A stretch of 21,709 nt of DNA from JBBDXA01 sp040902585 (GTDB lineage: Bacteria > Planctomycetota > Phycisphaerae > Phycisphaerales > Phycisphaeraceae): positions 1 through 21,709 of the forward strand of contig JBBDXA010000161.1 of NCBI GenBank assembly GCA_040902585.1, read 5' to 3'. Below, piece by piece: positions 13,684 to 21,672 of the stretch. How positions within the stretch are numbered: position 1 is the first letter of the stretch; each line of letters begins with the position of its first letter. A program made the translations under genes and the position numbers. The notes beneath the pieces were generated by a model, which saw only the letters and a program-made list of their open reading frames with translations, was not told the origin of the DNA and did no database searches.

Positions 13684-16071
13684 ATGTTCCGACAAATCGC
13701 ACTCGTGATGATGTTGTGTGTCTCGCCTCTTCAGTCCTTGGCAGCCGAGCCCGTGCCTCTGCCCGGCACGAAGCCGCTGACCATGGAAGGGGACATCGCC
13801 TCAACCCTCGTCGATGGCGTGGACAAGTTCCTGCTCCGCAAGCTGGAGGAATCGATCAAGCTGCGCGAGCAGCACTGGAAGCGGGACTTCACTTCGCCGC
13901 AGGCGTATGAGAAATCGATCGAGCCCAACCGCAAACGCCTGGCGCACATCCTGGGCGTGCGCGATGCCCGGGTGAAGTTTGATGCTCCTGAGCTAATGGG
14001 CACGACGAAAGCCGCGGCCCTGGTCGGCAAGGGCGAAGGTTATGAGATTTACGCGGTGCGCTGGCCGGTGTTGGAGGATCCGGACCCGAATCGCACGCAG
14101 GTGACGGTGCACGGCGAAGGGCTGCTGCTGGTGCCGACCGGGGGCAAGAAGCCGGTGGCGGATGTGATTGCGATTCCGGACTGCGAGCAGACGCCGGAGC
14201 AGATTTGCGGGCTGGTCGAGGGTGTGCCGGCCGAGTCGCAGTTTGCGCGGCGGCTGGCCGAGAGCGGTTGCCGGGTGATCGTGCCCATGCTCATCAACCG
14301 GCAGGAACGCATCGGTGGCATTACCAACCGCGAGTTCCTGTATCGAAGCGCGTTCGAGTTGGGCCGACATCTGATCGGCTACGAAGTGCAGAAGGTCTTG
14401 GCGTGTGTGGACTGGTTTCACAAAGCCGCGACCGGTGGTCGCGGTCCGGACGCCGCCAACACGACCAGCGCTAAGCCGCAAGCGGCGACAAAGATCGGCG
14501 TCATCGGCTACGGCGAAGGCGGCATGCTCGCGCTCTACGCCGGGGCGCTGGACCCGCGCATCGACGCGGTCTGCGTCAGCGGGTATTTCGACTCAAGGCA
14601 GAACATCTGGCAGGAGCCGATCGATCGCAACGTGTTTGGACTGTTGAAGGAGTTCGGCGATGCTGAAGTCGCTTTGATGGTCGGCGACCGCAAACTGTAC
14701 ATCGATGAGTCTCCCCCGATCGAGCGAACACTTTCAGGTGGGCGAGGTGCGCCATTTCGGATTGCTGCCTCCGATTCAAAGTTGACCCGCCGTGAGTTTT
14801 TGCGTGCCGGCAAACTCGTTCCTCTTCCCGACGCGAATCCACACGAGATTTGCTACGACATTTCCCTCAGTCGCGCACGTGAGCTCAAGCCGGGTGACAC
14901 CTTCGCTTGGAAGGACCTTTGTGAATCGCTCGGTGTCCCCGATGCTGCGAATGGGAAGCACGGTGCCCAACCTGTTGTTGCAAAGTCGTCGCTCGACCCT
15001 GCCGCGCGTCACAAACGCCAGTTCGACGAAATCGACCTGCACAACCAGCTCCTCCTCCGCGAGTCGCCCTACGTGCGCAAGGCGTTCATGAAGAAGCTCG
15101 AAGATGCCGCGAAGAAGGGCGTGGCCGAGTACGAGAAGGCCGTCGAGGAATACCGCACGATCTTCAAGAACGACGTGATCGGCGCGTTTGATGATGCCTT
15201 GCTCCCGGCCAACGCAAGGACGCGCAAGATCGCGGAGAGCGACAAGTGGACGCAGTACGAAGTCGTGCTCGATGTCTGGGACGATGTCATCGCCTACGGC
15301 ATCCTCGTCGTGCCCAAGGGCATCAAGGAGGGCGAGCCCGGGGGCAGGCGTCCCGTCGTCGTCTGTCAGCACGGCCTCGAAGGCCGCCCGCAGGATGTCA
15401 TCGGCGAGCAAAACTTCCAGTACTACAAAGCGTTCGCCACGCAGCTTGCCGAGCGTGGCTTCGTCACCTTCGCCCCGCAGAATCTTTACATCTTCAAAGA
15501 CCGCTTCCGCACCCTTCAGCGCAAGGCCAACCCGCTGGGCAAGACGCTCTTTTCCATCATCGTCCCCCAGCATCAGCAGATCACCGACTGGCTCGCGACG
15601 CAGCCTTTCGTCGATGGCCAGCGCATCGCGTTCTATGGCCTCAGCTACGGCGGCAAATCCGCCATGCGCATTCCGCCCCTCGTCTCCAACTATTGCCTTT
15701 CCATCTGCTCGGCTGACTTCAACGAATGGGTCGACAAGAACGCCAACACCCGCGCCGGCTACAGCTACGTCTGGACCGGCGAATATGAGATTTTTGAATG
15801 GGACCTGGGCTCGACCTTCAACTACGCCGAGATGGCGGCCCTCATCGCCCCGCGGCCGTTCATGGTCGAACGCGGCCACTTCGACGGCGTCGGCATCGAT
15901 GAACAGGTCGGCGCGGAGTTCGGCAAAGTCCGCTACCTCTACAACGGCCTCCTGAAAATCGGCGACCGCTGTGAGATCGAATGGTTTGCCGGGCCGCACA
16001 CGATCAACGGTGTGGGGACGTATGCGTTCCTGCACAAGTGGTTGAAGTGGCCGGTGCCCCCGGTGCCGTGA
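13684..16071 (+). CDS. Secreted two-module alpha/beta hydrolase, first module lacking nucleophile serine
   Basis: 795 residues. The ATG at 13684 has AGGAG (13673-13677) upstream and opens a signal peptide (MFRQIALVMMLCVSPLQSLA, 1-20). Module 1 (about 100-345) has a hydrolase-like core with VIAIPDCEQ and IGVIGYGEGG (271-280); the nucleophile-elbow serine of GxSxG is replaced by Glu278. Module 2 (about 520-795) has CQHGLEGRP (oxyanion side), the elbow YGLSYGG (651-657) with Ser654, an acidic region FDG (733-735) and FAGPHTING with His772, so a Ser-His-Asp triad is plausible. Module 2 resembles dienelactone hydrolase or acetylxylan esterase-like enzymes. Such proteins act on esters or lactones, often of polysaccharides; here the substrate is unknown. 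The link region 440-520 is charged and helical. Confidence 0.82.
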   Translation: MFRQIALVMMLCVSPLQSLAAEPVPLPGTKPLTMEGDIASTLVDGVDKFLLRKLEESIKLREQHWKRDFTSPQAYEKSIEPNRKRLAHILGVRDARVKFDAPELMGTTKAAALVGKGEGYEIYAVRWPVLEDPDPNRTQVTVHGEGLLLVPTGGKKPVADVIAIPDCEQTPEQICGLVEGVPAESQFARRLAESGCRVIVPMLINRQERIGGITNREFLYRSAFELGRHLIGYEVQKVLACVDWFHKAATGGRGPDAANTTSAKPQAATKIGVIGYGEGGMLALYAGALDPRIDAVCVSGYFDSRQNIWQEPIDRNVFGLLKEFGDAEVALMVGDRKLYIDESPPIERTLSGGRGAPFRIAASDSKLTRREFLRAGKLVPLPDANPHEICYDISLSRARELKPGDTFAWKDLCESLGVPDAANGKHGAQPVVAKSSLDPAARHKRQFDEIDLHNQLLLRESPYVRKAFMKKLEDAAKKGVAEYEKAVEEYRTIFKNDVIGAFDDALLPANARTRKIAESDKWTQYEVVLDVWDDVIAYGILVVPKGIKEGEPGGRRPVVVCQHGLEGRPQDVIGEQNFQYYKAFATQLAERGFVTFAPQNLYIFKDRFRTLQRKANPLGKTLFSIIVPQHQQITDWLATQPFVDGQRIAFYGLSYGGKSAMRIPPLVSNYCLSICSADFNEWVDKNANTRAGYSYVWTGEYEIFEWDLGSTFNYAEMAALIAPRPFMVERGHFDGVGIDEQVGAEFGKVRYLYNGLLKIGDRCEIEWFAGPHTINGVGTYAFLHKWLKWPVPPVP

Positions 16072-16090
16072 GCCGCTTGCGGCTTGGCGC

Positions 16091-16119
16091 TTGAATCGGT
16101 GGGCGTTAGATGCGATAAT
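16091..16119 (+). promoter_or_regulatory. Promoter of the toxin-antitoxin operon
   Basis: TTGAAT (-35, 16091-16096) and GATAAT (-10, 16114-16119) are separated by exactly 17 bases. The expected start near 16126 lies inside the inverted repeat at 16122-16150, which fits autorepression. Confidence 0.65.
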
Positions 16120-16121
16120 AC

Positions 16122-16150
16122 AACATGCTTATTGCATGGATATGCATGTT
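16122..16150. promoter_or_regulatory. Operator-like inverted repeat of the toxin-antitoxin operon
   Basis: AACATGC (16122-16128) and GCATGTT (16144-16150) form a perfect 7-bp inverted repeat, with a further TGCATG (16133-16138) between. It covers the predicted transcription start and ends just before the ribosome binding site AGGAG (16154-16158). Phd/YefM antitoxins typically bind such repeats to repress their own operon; binding here is inferred. Confidence 0.6.
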
Positions 16151-16164
16151 TACAGGAGCTGCCC

Positions 16165-16467
16165 ATGATCGCCATTGATGACATCGATTCACTGTCAAGC
16201 TTTCAGCGCAACGCCAAGGCGCACATGAGAAAGTTGAAGAAATCCGGCCGCCCCAGCGTACTCACAGTCAACGGCAAACCCGCTCTGATCGTGCAGGACG
16301 CGGAGGCTTATCAGCGCATGCTCGACGCGATCGAGCGCGCCGATACGATCGCGGCGATTCAGCAGGCGATGGAGAGGTCGCGGCATGTCAAGGGCAAACC
16401 GCTGGCACAAGCGTTCAAGTCCATCCGCCGGAAGATCGCCGCACGCGCCCGCGGGTCCAAGCCATGA
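16165..16467 (+). CDS. Type II antitoxin, Phd/YefM family
   Basis: 100 residues from the ATG at 16165, which has AGGAG seven bases upstream; an upstream start would add unrelated residues. The N-terminal Phd fold (about 1-55) is recognisable from the segment SSFQRNAKAHMRKLKKSGRP (11-30), followed by SVLTVNGKPALIVQDAEAYQ (31-50), typical of Phd/YefM DNA-binding domains. The C-terminal half (about 55-100) is helical and basic and should wrap the toxin. It binds and neutralises the toxin encoded immediately downstream, whose ATG overlaps its stop (ATGA), and is likely to repress the operon through the inverted repeat upstream. Confidence 0.87.
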   Translation: MIAIDDIDSLSSFQRNAKAHMRKLKKSGRPSVLTVNGKPALIVQDAEAYQRMLDAIERADTIAAIQQAMERSRHVKGKPLAQAFKSIRRKIAARARGSKP

Positions 16468-16760
16468 AGTTCACCGTCATCATCGAAGAGTTGGCGGAGG
16501 CAGACGCGGACGAGATTCACGACTATCTCTCTCGCTATTCCGTCCTCAATGCGGACCGGTGGTTTCGGGGCCTGCTCGACGCATGCACGTCGCTGGAGGA
16601 GATGCCGAATCGTTTCAAGCTCGCGCCGGAGAGTGATCGTTTTGATTTCGACGTGCGACAGATGAACTTCGGTGTGTATCGAGTGTACTATCGCGTCGAC
16701 GGCGACAAGGTGCGCATCATGCACATTCGACATGGGGCGCGCCGGTATTGGGAGCCTTGA
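16464..16760 (+). CDS. Type II toxin, RelE/ParE family
   Basis: 98 residues. The family pattern is clear: an N-terminal strand FTVIIEELAEADADEIHDYL, a helical pair, and the C-terminal strands NFGVYRVYYRV and VRIMHIRHGARRYW. RelE members cleave ribosome-bound mRNA while ParE members poison DNA gyrase; sequence alone cannot decide, though the IRHGARR ending is common in ParE-like proteins. It overlaps the antitoxin by four bases (ATGA), which couples translation. Its TGA (16758-16760) is immediately followed by the reverse-complement stop of the opposing HEAT-repeat gene, with no base in between. Confidence 0.87.
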   Translation: MKFTVIIEELAEADADEIHDYLSRYSVLNADRWFRGLLDACTSLEEMPNRFKLAPESDRFDFDVRQMNFGVYRVYYRVDGDKVRIMHIRHGARRYWEP

Positions 16761-18680
16761 TCATTTCGCTCGCCGATTCAGCACATACCAGTCGCGCAAT
16801 AGCTCGATCTGAAACCGCGCCAGGTCCGGGTCACCCCACACGTTCAGGCGCGGCGCATCGGGCGGCAGATACGCTTCGAGCACAAACCACCAGCGATCCT
16901 GATCCAGGAGTTTCAGTAAGTCCGCGCGCGGGTCGCCGCGCGGGGTCAGCAGCGTGTCCAGCGCGATGGATTCGCCCTTGTGCAACAGCGCCAGCAGCAT
17001 CGTCTGCTTGGGCATGATGTCGAGCATCATCGCCTTGGTCGCCATGTCGAGCGGGTCCTTCACATCAGGCACGGGCTGGCCCTGCATCCAGTAGGCGAGT
17101 TGCACCAGCTCGCGCACGCCCCGGCGGTCGGCGAAGTCGCGCCACATCTGATCGAGCGCAGCCGGGTCCGCGCCGGTCATGCCGCAGAGCATCGCGGCTG
17201 ACTGCTTGGCCTCATCGAAGAAGCGATAAATGATCTTGTCCAGGTCATCGGCCTGAAGGCGGGGCGGTTGCAGCAGGCGACGGATCAGGGCCGCGTTCTG
17301 CTCCCTGGTCAGGCGTTTGGATGCGAGTACGCATGCCTGATTGCGGATCGTTTCCTTTTCATCGGCGAGCAGAGGCAGGAGCAGGTCAGGGTCGAAGGTT
17401 TCACTGGCGCGCAGGGCCGCGAGTCGAAGCTGCGGCGGGTTGGCGGGGACGATGATCTTTCCTTGTGGCGGGGCGGCGGNNNNNNNNNNCGCGCGGCCTT
17501 CGCGCCGCGCCTCCGCCACGCCTTCAAGACTCGCCAGCCAGGCGACGGGATCATCAGCGATGGTGAAAAGGTCCGAGGTCAACTCGCTTGCGGCTAAGAG
17601 AACCCGCCGATCCCGAAACACCGATGCAAGGATCAAGGGTCGCAGCGTCACGTTTTCGTAGTCTATGCGCATGCACTGCGCGACCAATGTGACCAGCGCC
17701 GAATACCCGTGAATATCCACATCAGGCAGGTTGCGTTCCTTCGGTGCGTTGCCCAGCCGGAGGGCGAGAATGGCGCGCCAGATCACGATCTGATTCTGTG
17801 GCGTGATGTCTTTGCGTTGAATGCTCAGGATACTGCTCAACGCCTCGCGCGCTCCCTTGGCGTCGCTATGCCCGAGCATCGTCGCCGCCATCGCCCGCAC
17901 CTGCGGCGACACCGTTTCATCGCCAAGCGCCTCGATCGCCGGCTGTGGCACATCCGGATTCGTATGCAGCGCCATCCACATCATCGCCTCGGCCACATCC
18001 GGCTCCGCCTTGCGCCACGAGGCGCTCACGCCGTTGGATGGATCGTTGATCAAGCCGAGCAACATCCACGCGTGCCGGGCGACCATCGGCTTCTCATCCT
18101 GCGTGCGCTCGACGAGCAGGGCGTCGTACTGGCGCGTGACTTCACGTTTTTCCTTCGCTGCGATGGCCCCGCGCATCTCTGCCGCGCAGATCATCGCGTT
18201 GAACCGCACCTCCGGCGCTTCATCCGTGGTGAGCTTCCTGAAGAGCTCGATCACCTTCGCCTCACCCGCCGAGTCCGGGAGGTCCGCCAGCATCTGGGCC
18301 GCCCGCAGTCGCGCTTCCGGTTCCTTATCACCAGCCATGCGGGCGAGGAAGCGGATCCAGTGTGGGCGCGGGATGCGGCCCAGCGTCCATACGCCCGCCT
18401 GATCCAGCGCCAGCACCAGCTCGAAGAAAACCTGATCGTCCTTCACCTCGAGCTTTTCGATCGCCCCTTTGACGACGAGTTCATCGGTCGCGGCCCGGTT
18501 GATCAGAAAAGTGTGGCCCTGGGCGCGGGTCTGCGGATCGTCGCTGACGAGTTTCTTCAGGTTGTGCCAGCGGTAAATGGAGGGCAGGGTGAGCTGGGCG
18601 ACAGGGATGGCTGCGGTCGTGAGGATGAAGGTCGTCACGATGGTCCAGACCCAGAACCGGCGGCGGGGCTTTCGCGGCAT
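16761..18680 (-). CDS. Membrane-anchored HEAT-repeat protein (contains assembly gap)
   Basis: 639 residues as written. A basic N-terminus and one hydrophobic segment (about 9-30) anchor it in the membrane with the rest probably outside the cytoplasm. About 105-300 and 405-470 contain alpha-helical HEAT-like repeats, for example EARLRAAQMLADLPDS, PEVRFNAMICAAEM, PQVRAMAATMLGHS and TIRNQACVLASKRL. HEAT arrays are protein-interaction scaffolds; no enzyme motif is visible, so the role is unknown. A 10-N gap (17480-17489) falls at residues about 397-401; the reading frame continues across it, but the true length is not known. The stop codon abuts the convergent toxin stop. Its 5' end faces the lipoprotein gene across a region with palindromic element B. 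Confidence 0.75.
   Translation of the reverse strand: MPRKPRRRFWVWTIVTTFILTTAAIPVAQLTLPSIYRWHNLKKLVSDDPQTRAQGHTFLINRAATDELVVKGAIEKLEVKDDQVFFELVLALDQAGVWTLGRIPRPHWIRFLARMAGDKEPEARLRAAQMLADLPDSAGEAKVIELFRKLTTDEAPEVRFNAMICAAEMRGAIAAKEKREVTRQYDALLVERTQDEKPMVARHAWMLLGLINDPSNGVSASWRKAEPDVAEAMMWMALHTNPDVPQPAIEALGDETVSPQVRAMAATMLGHSDAKGAREALSSILSIQRKDITPQNQIVIWRAILALRLGNAPKERNLPDVDIHGYSALVTLVAQCMRIDYENVTLRPLILASVFRDRRVLLAASELTSDLFTIADDPVAWLASLEGVAEARREGRAXXXXAAPPQGKIIVPANPPQLRLAALRASETFDPDLLLPLLADEKETIRNQACVLASKRLTREQNAALIRRLLQPPRLQADDLDKIIYRFFDEAKQSAAMLCGMTGADPAALDQMWRDFADRRGVRELVQLAYWMQGQPVPDVKDPLDMATKAMMLDIMPKQTMLLALLHKGESIALDTLLTPRGDPRADLLKLLDQDRWWFVLEAYLPPDAPRLNVWGDPDLARFQIELLRDWYVLNRRAK
17480..17489. 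other. Assembly gap of ten Ns
   Basis: Ten undetermined bases interrupt the HEAT-repeat gene. The flanks are very GC-rich and GCGCGG (17491-17496) pairs with CCGCGC (17505-17510) right beside the gap, a hairpin that could explain the sequencing failure. Ten may be a placeholder rather than a true length. Confidence 0.95.
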
Positions 18681-18723
18681 CGCAGCACTCTATCCTAGAA
18701 CACGCTCAGAACACGCGTGAGAC

Positions 18724-18802
18724 TGGAGCACCATCCCCGGCAAGGTGGCACCCGCTTGGGCTCACGCGCCCTTGAGGACCACCCAGCCGGGATGGTGCTC
18801 CA
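18724..18802. repeat. REP/REPIN-like palindromic element, copy B
   Basis: A 79-bp element with perfect 14-bp terminal inverted repeats TGGAGCACCATCCC and GGGATGGTGCTCCA; allowing one indel and two mismatches the pairing extends to about 24 bp per arm. It lies between the divergent HEAT-repeat and lipoprotein genes. Confidence 0.85.
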
Positions 18803-18938
18803 AACTTCCGCCGGGACGGGCATCTTTATAGATGTCCGCAGTAGGTTAACGCTTCATCGGCCATGTCGTCCGGTAATCGCCGGACTCCCGTCTGTAGGGG
18901 TTGTTGGCACGTAAGTTCTGTCGATCTTAAGGCTTAGG

Positions 18939-18967
18939 TTGGGCCCGGCGGGGATGCGTGTTATCAT
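18939..18967 (+). promoter_or_regulatory. Candidate promoter of the lipoprotein gene
   Basis: TTGGGC (-35, 18939-18944) and TATCAT (-10, 18962-18967) are separated by 17 bases, giving a start near 18974 and a leader of about 145 nt. The -35 box matches at three positions only. Confidence 0.5.
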
Positions 18968-19007
18968 GGTTTTGCTGGTTTCGCGGGGCGGCAAACCCAA
19001 ATCGCCG

Positions 19008-19046
19008 CGGCCAATTGGCCGATGATGAGCCAAGAAGATGAGCCAA
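19008..19046. repeat. 14-bp perfect palindrome and 10-bp direct repeats in the lipoprotein leader
   Basis: CGGCCAATTGGCCG (19008-19021) is a perfect palindrome. Right after it GATGAGCCAA occurs twice (19024-19033 and 19037-19046), 13 bases apart start to start. They lie inside the predicted leader, between the promoter and the start codon at 19120, as an operator or structured RNA element might. Confidence 0.6.
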
Positions 19047-19119
19047 TCAGGCTTGTGCTGTGAACCCGGCCGGGCTCTCGCTCGTAGCAATGCGCGAGGC
19101 TATTTATGGAGTCGAGACG

Positions 19120-20346
19120 ATGCCACTGAACATGTTGAAAAAAGCCCTTGTTGTTCTGTCCGTGTTCGCCATGACCGGCTGCTGGGCGCTGCCCATGGGG
19201 CCCGGGGATCACGGAGCTACTACCGACACCTACGAAGTTGAGATGGAGTATCTGCCCAACGCCCGGCTGGTCCACGAGGACACCAGTCCGCACTGGCCTC
19301 TGGGACGCCATGCGTTCGTCAAGGGCACGGATCGCATCGTGGTGGTCACCCGCATCACCAGCTATTTTGACAAGAGCAATATGGGCAAACCCGTTGCCGG
19401 TTCCGATCGCCGCCGCAAGGCCGAGCGCGTCTGGATCACCATCCCCGGCGAACTGCCTCTGGGTCAGGCCTTCAAGCTTGAAGACATCGAAGACCTGCAC
19501 ATCACCGGCTACGACGTGAGCAATCTGGACACCAAGGGTTACTTCCTCGGCCCGGCCCTTCTCCTCGGTTATATCCGCCTCGATGCGGTGAATGATGATC
19601 GCGTGCTGGTCCACTTCGACATGCAGGTACGTCCCGGCATGCGTGCGTTCCCGGCCAATGACTGGGCCGTCGTGGGCGAGCACAAGATCGATGTGTATCC
19701 CGACGGCCGACACGCCACGAAGGCGATCAGCCGCGACCTGGCGGTGGTGCCGGAGCCTGAGCCGGTGCCGCCCGGTCCCGTGTCGGTGAATCCCGATCCG
19801 AACGTGCCCAATCCTGATCCGGTGAAGCCTGTGAATCCGGACGCGGTGAAGCCCGTGAATCCCGATGCGCTGGTCATCGCTCAGCCGAAGGTCGAAAAGC
19901 CGATCACCGGCCGCTGGGTCTGCGACACGCCCAAGTTCGAGTATCGCTTCCAGTTCGACGAGGGCGGCAAGTTCATCTTCGCCCACACCAAAGGCAACGG
20001 CATCACCGACAACGATGCCCCGGGGATGAACTACGGCACCTTCGAAGTGAAGCAGACCAAGAGCAGCGAATGGGTCGTCATGCTCGTGGACCGCTGCCTG
20101 TTCGACGACAAGAATTACCTGAAGGAAATCTACGGCGACAAACCCCAGCTCATGCTGAAAGTCGAATGGGACAAGGACCAGCTCGTGCTCACCGGCGAAC
20201 TGCCGGTCAACAACAACAAGCTGACGCGCCTGGTGCTGACGCCCGCGGAGTTCAAAGACATGAACTTCGAGCTTCCGCCGCGCGGCCGCAAGAAGGCACC
20301 GGTGGACACCATCGGCAGCTCCGGCGCGGTTGAACCGACCAAGTGA
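19120..20346 (+). CDS. Lipoprotein with Pro-rich linker and beta-rich C-terminal domain
   Basis: 408 residues from the ATG at 19120, with GGAG eight bases upstream; the in-frame GTG at 19060 has no such support. The N-terminus is a lipoprotein signal: KKALVVLSVFAMTGC, with the lipidated cysteine at residue 21. About 35-210 is a domain I do not recognise, containing RIVVVTRITSYFDKS and AERVWITIPG. A Pro-rich linker (about 210-252) includes the exact tandem VKPVNPDA-VKPVNPDA (235-250). About 260-390 is a beta-rich domain starting ITGRWVCDTPKFEYRFQF, whose repeated hydrophobic strands resemble small lipocalin-like or planctomycete extracellular repeat domains; this is a shape comparison only. 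Location should be the outer or inner membrane, facing the periplasm. It is a single-gene unit with its own promoter and terminator. Confidence 0.75.
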   Translation: MPLNMLKKALVVLSVFAMTGCWALPMGPGDHGATTDTYEVEMEYLPNARLVHEDTSPHWPLGRHAFVKGTDRIVVVTRITSYFDKSNMGKPVAGSDRRRKAERVWITIPGELPLGQAFKLEDIEDLHITGYDVSNLDTKGYFLGPALLLGYIRLDAVNDDRVLVHFDMQVRPGMRAFPANDWAVVGEHKIDVYPDGRHATKAISRDLAVVPEPEPVPPGPVSVNPDPNVPNPDPVKPVNPDAVKPVNPDALVIAQPKVEKPITGRWVCDTPKFEYRFQFDEGGKFIFAHTKGNGITDNDAPGMNYGTFEVKQTKSSEWVVMLVDRCLFDDKNYLKEIYGDKPQLMLKVEWDKDQLVLTGELPVNNNKLTRLVLTPAEFKDMNFELPPRGRKKAPVDTIGSSGAVEPTK

Positions 20347-20380
20347 TCGCAAGTCATAATCAACGATTTCAACAGGCCGT

Positions 20381-20403
20381 GCCGCAAGGTGCGGCTTTTT
20401 TTT
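20381..20403 (+). terminator. Rho-independent terminator after the lipoprotein gene
   Basis: GCCGCA (20381-20386), loop AGG, TGCGGC (20390-20395), then eight Ts (20396-20403). It lies 35 bases after the lipoprotein stop codon. Confidence 0.88.
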
Positions 20404-20410
20404 CAGAACG

Positions 20411-20486
20411 GGAGCACCGTCCCGGCAGGGCGGTGCGCCTGCGATGCACACACGCCGCCGGCACCACCCTGCCGGGATGGTGCTCC
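20411..20486. repeat. REP/REPIN-like palindromic element, copy C
   Basis: The best-preserved inverted doublet: the left arm (20411-20436), beginning GGAGCACCGTCCCGGCAGGG, and the right arm (20461-20486), ending GCCGGGATGGTGCTCC, are inverted copies over about 26 bases with two mismatches. Each arm is also an imperfect hairpin. It starts seven bases after the T tract of the lipoprotein terminator. Confidence 0.87.
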
Positions 20487-20579
20487 AATCTTCTCCCGGA
20501 ATTTCCCTCGCATCACACGCCGCGCGTGCAAACCTTTCCTTCTGCCATACGATACAGGCGAGCACCAAGGGATCCTCGC

Positions 20580-21650
20580 ATGAATCGAACCGCCGCTGCC
20601 GTATCGTTCTCCCGTTCGCGGGCACGCCTTCTCCTTTCGGTCTGCCTGCTTGCGCTGCTGGCGGCCGGCTTCGTGGCGCTGGCGGATCGCGATGGCCCCA
20701 AGACCGCGCCGCCTGACGCCGTCACCGCCTTGCCGCCGATCCTCACCCCGTCGCAGCTTTACGATCACGCCCAGGCCGCGGTCGTCGAAGTGATTATCGA
20801 TGATCACCTCAACGGCTCCGGCTGGATCGCCGACCCTTCGGGGCTCGTCTTTACCGCGGCCCATGTCGTGGACAGGGATCACAAGCGGATCGAAGTGATG
20901 ACCTCCAAAGGCGAGCGGATCGAGGCGACGCTCGTGGCGGTCGATGCGGGACATGACATGGCGATGCTGCGGCTGGCCGGGCGCGATGCTCCCTACCCCG
21001 CCCTGCCCACCGCCATCAGCCTGCCGCAGCCTGGTGAAGCGATCTATCTCTTCGGCTCGCCCATCTATCGTCATGCGATCATGATCCGCGGTTACGTCGC
21101 ACGACGGGACATGGCGTTCGAGTATCTCTCGGAGCAGCAGACCTACATCGAGACCATGTACGTCGCAGCCGACACCCCGCGCGGCACCTCCGGCGGCGCG
21201 TGGCTCAACGCCCGCGGTCAGGTCGTCGGTCTTCAATCCGGCATGATGCTCGACAACAGCGCCCAGGTCGGCATCGCCTTCGTCACCCCCGCCAGCGCCA
21301 TCCATCAACTGCTTCAATCCAAGGAAAGCGCGACCACTCTGTCCCTCGGCGTGGCGATCGAGGAAATGTGGGAACAGCCCACCGACTTCCTCCGCAAGTT
21401 CCCCGCCAAGACCGAAGGCATCGTCATCCGCACCGCTCACGACGGCGGCCCCGCCGCCAAAGCAGGGCTGGGCGAGTCGGATGTGATCGTCGCGGTGGAC
21501 GGCGTGCCGATCCGCTATCGCGATCAGTTCATGCGCCTGATCCTGGCGACGCCCAAGGGCAAGGATGTGGTGCTGCGCGTGATTCATTCGATTGCTCCCG
21601 ATCGGCCGCGCTCGATCACGGTGACACCCCAGCGCGTGGAGAAGAAGTGA
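20580..21650 (+). CDS. HtrA/DegP-like trypsin-type serine protease with PDZ domain
   Basis: 356 residues from the ATG at 20580, which has AGGGA about eight bases upstream. Residues 17-34 form a hydrophobic signal or anchor segment. The trypsin fold (about 58-245) has the complete triad: His95 in FTAAHVV, Asp126 in GHDMAML and Ser204 in GTSGGAWL (202-209). The second residue of the usual GNSGG is Thr here, a known tolerated variation. A PDZ domain follows (about 255-350), with the AAKAGLGESDVIVAVDGVPI segment typical of DegP PDZ. These proteases degrade or guard misfolded proteins in the periplasm. Only one PDZ domain is present, like DegS, and not two as in DegP. The gene follows palindromic element C and ends just before copy D. 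Confidence 0.9.
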   Translation: MNRTAAAVSFSRSRARLLLSVCLLALLAAGFVALADRDGPKTAPPDAVTALPPILTPSQLYDHAQAAVVEVIIDDHLNGSGWIADPSGLVFTAAHVVDRDHKRIEVMTSKGERIEATLVAVDAGHDMAMLRLAGRDAPYPALPTAISLPQPGEAIYLFGSPIYRHAIMIRGYVARRDMAFEYLSEQQTYIETMYVAADTPRGTSGGAWLNARGQVVGLQSGMMLDNSAQVGIAFVTPASAIHQLLQSKESATTLSLGVAIEEMWEQPTDFLRKFPAKTEGIVIRTAHDGGPAAKAGLGESDVIVAVDGVPIRYRDQFMRLILATPKGKDVVLRVIHSIAPDRPRSITVTPQRVEKK

Positions 21651-21672
21651 TGCACGACACGACACACGGATT

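Noticed and set aside
20343..20579. Upstream extension of the serine protease by 79 codons
   Set aside because: It reads through a terminator and palindromic element C; the ATG at 20580 begins a signal segment with a ribosome binding site upstream.
18964..20625. A 553-codon minus-strand frame opposite the lipoprotein gene
   Set aside because: Low-quality His/Val/Gly-rich translation, antisense to a gene with lipobox, ribosome binding site, promoter and terminator.
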